Shown in pieces: positions 6,977-7,335 of a stretch of DNA of 7,335 bases. The notes under the pieces were generated by a model. The model ran no database searches, was not told the DNA's origin, and saw nothing but the letters and a program-made list of their open reading frames with translations. The translations under genes were made by a program, and so were the position numbers. Positions within the stretch are counted from its first letter, which is position 1; each line of letters opens with the position of its first letter. Origin of the DNA: Gammaproteobacteria bacterium (GTDB taxonomy: Bacteria; Pseudomonadota; Gammaproteobacteria; Steroidobacterales; Steroidobacteraceae); the NCBI GenBank assembly GCA_005877965.1, contig VBNP01000022.1, forward strand, positions 1-7,335, in the 5' to 3' direction.

Positions 6977-7044
6977 ATCGAGCATAAGCTGCTCCATCGC
7001 TGCCGGCGCCGCAAGAATCGGGTCGCGCGCCGCGCGCGCGCGAT

Positions 7045-7050
7045 TATCAT
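7045..7050 (+). promoter_or_regulatory. Possible -10 element for the Ada-like gene
   Basis: TATCAT matches TATAAT at 5 of 6 positions and ends 6 bases before the ATG at 7057, which would make the transcript leaderless. No convincing -35 is seen in the CG-rich sequence upstream. Confidence 0.25.
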
Positions 7051-7056
7051 CAAACC

Positions 7057-7335
7057 ATGGACACCGCTCCCGCATTCCTCGACAGCCGCGATTTCGGGCG
7101 CATCGCCCGAGCGATCCGCTTCATCGACGCCAACTTCCGCGCGCAGCCGCGCCTGGCCGCGATCGCAGCTTCCGCGCACCTGTCGGAGTTCCATTTCAAC
7201 CGCCTGTTCCGCCGCTGGGCCGGCGTCACGCCACGGCAGTACCTCGCGTACGTCACCGCGCGCGCGGCCCGCGCAGCGCTCGCCAGCACCCCCTCGGTGC
7301 TCGAGGCGGCGTACTGTGTAGGCCTGTCCGGACCC
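7057..7335 (+). CDS. Ada-like protein with AraC-type DNA-binding domain, 3' end outside window
   Basis: The frame is open from the ATG at 7057 to the window end (93 residues seen). RIARAIRFIDANFRAQPRLAAIAASAHLSEFHFNRLFRRWAGVTPRQYLAYVTARAARAAL is an AraC/XylS-type domain: the first helix-turn-helix is about 33-52, followed by the linking helix. The second begins at VLEAAYCVGLSGP, very like the 'VLDAAYDVGLSGPSRLHD' segment of proteins that join an AraC domain to a methylated-DNA--protein-cysteine methyltransferase. Those repair O6-alkylguanine by transfer to a cysteine and may regulate their own gene, but the methyltransferase domain would lie beyond the window and is inferred only. C87 replaces the usual aspartate of that motif. 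The gene shows no functional link to glycogen metabolism. There is no Shine-Dalgarno before the start. A plain AraC regulator is the alternative. Confidence 0.75.
   Translation, partial: MDTAPAFLDSRDFGRIARAIRFIDANFRAQPRLAAIAASAHLSEFHFNRLFRRWAGVTPRQYLAYVTARAARAALASTPSVLEAAYCVGLSGP

Noticed and set aside
6980..6994. Small hairpin GAGCA/TGCTC just after the 34-residue ORF as a terminator
   Set aside because: It has only a 5-base stem with a 5-base loop and no following T run, so it is within chance.
6859..7194. A 111-codon - strand frame across the small ORF and the Ada-like gene
   Set aside because: It is antisense to the AraC-type domain, which has clear family similarity; the - strand product shows no recognisable domain.

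Overview
This GC-rich window carries a bacterial glycogen/alpha-glucan metabolism locus. The proteins look proteobacterial: GlgC follows the Escherichia coli enzyme closely through its motifs, and the small lipoprotein has a Gram-negative lipobox. A gammaproteobacterium is my best guess, inferred from protein style rather than any phylogenetic marker.

Layout. On the + strand are the 3' end of an alpha-glucan phosphorylase gene (glgP, 3-494), glgC (ADP-glucose pyrophosphorylase, 549-1826), a glycoside hydrolase family 57 gene (1830-3533), malQ (4-alpha-glucanotransferase, 3564-4919) and a small LEA/WHy-domain lipoprotein gene (4916-5380). From glgC onward the genes are 30 bases apart or less, or overlap, so they are probably one operon. 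glgA (glycogen synthase) lies on the - strand at 5367-6827. It converges on the lipoprotein gene with a 14-base overlap of the two 3' ends. Beyond glgA the + strand holds a possible 34-residue membrane protein (6872-6976) and the start of an Ada-like gene with an AraC-type DNA-binding domain (7057 to the window end). No stretch over 300 bases lacks a gene.

How the genes work together. GlgC makes ADP-glucose and GlgA polymerises it into alpha-1,4-glucan. The phosphorylase releases glucose-1-phosphate from the polymer, MalQ disproportionates short maltodextrins, and the GH57 enzyme cuts or transfers alpha-glucan chains. No branching enzyme (glgB) or classical debranching enzyme (glgX) is visible. 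They may lie outside the window, or GH57 may do part of that work.

Nothing here is clearly a new system. The points most worth a second look are the LEA lipoprotein coupled to malQ, the tail-to-tail overlap with glgA, a histidine at the GlgC position matching the E. coli fructose-1,6-bisphosphate activator lysine, the lost N-terminal loop of MalQ, the 34-residue membrane ORF, and a set of genes that lack Shine-Dalgarno sequences but have -10-like hexamers 6-7 bases before the start codon, suggesting leaderless transcripts.
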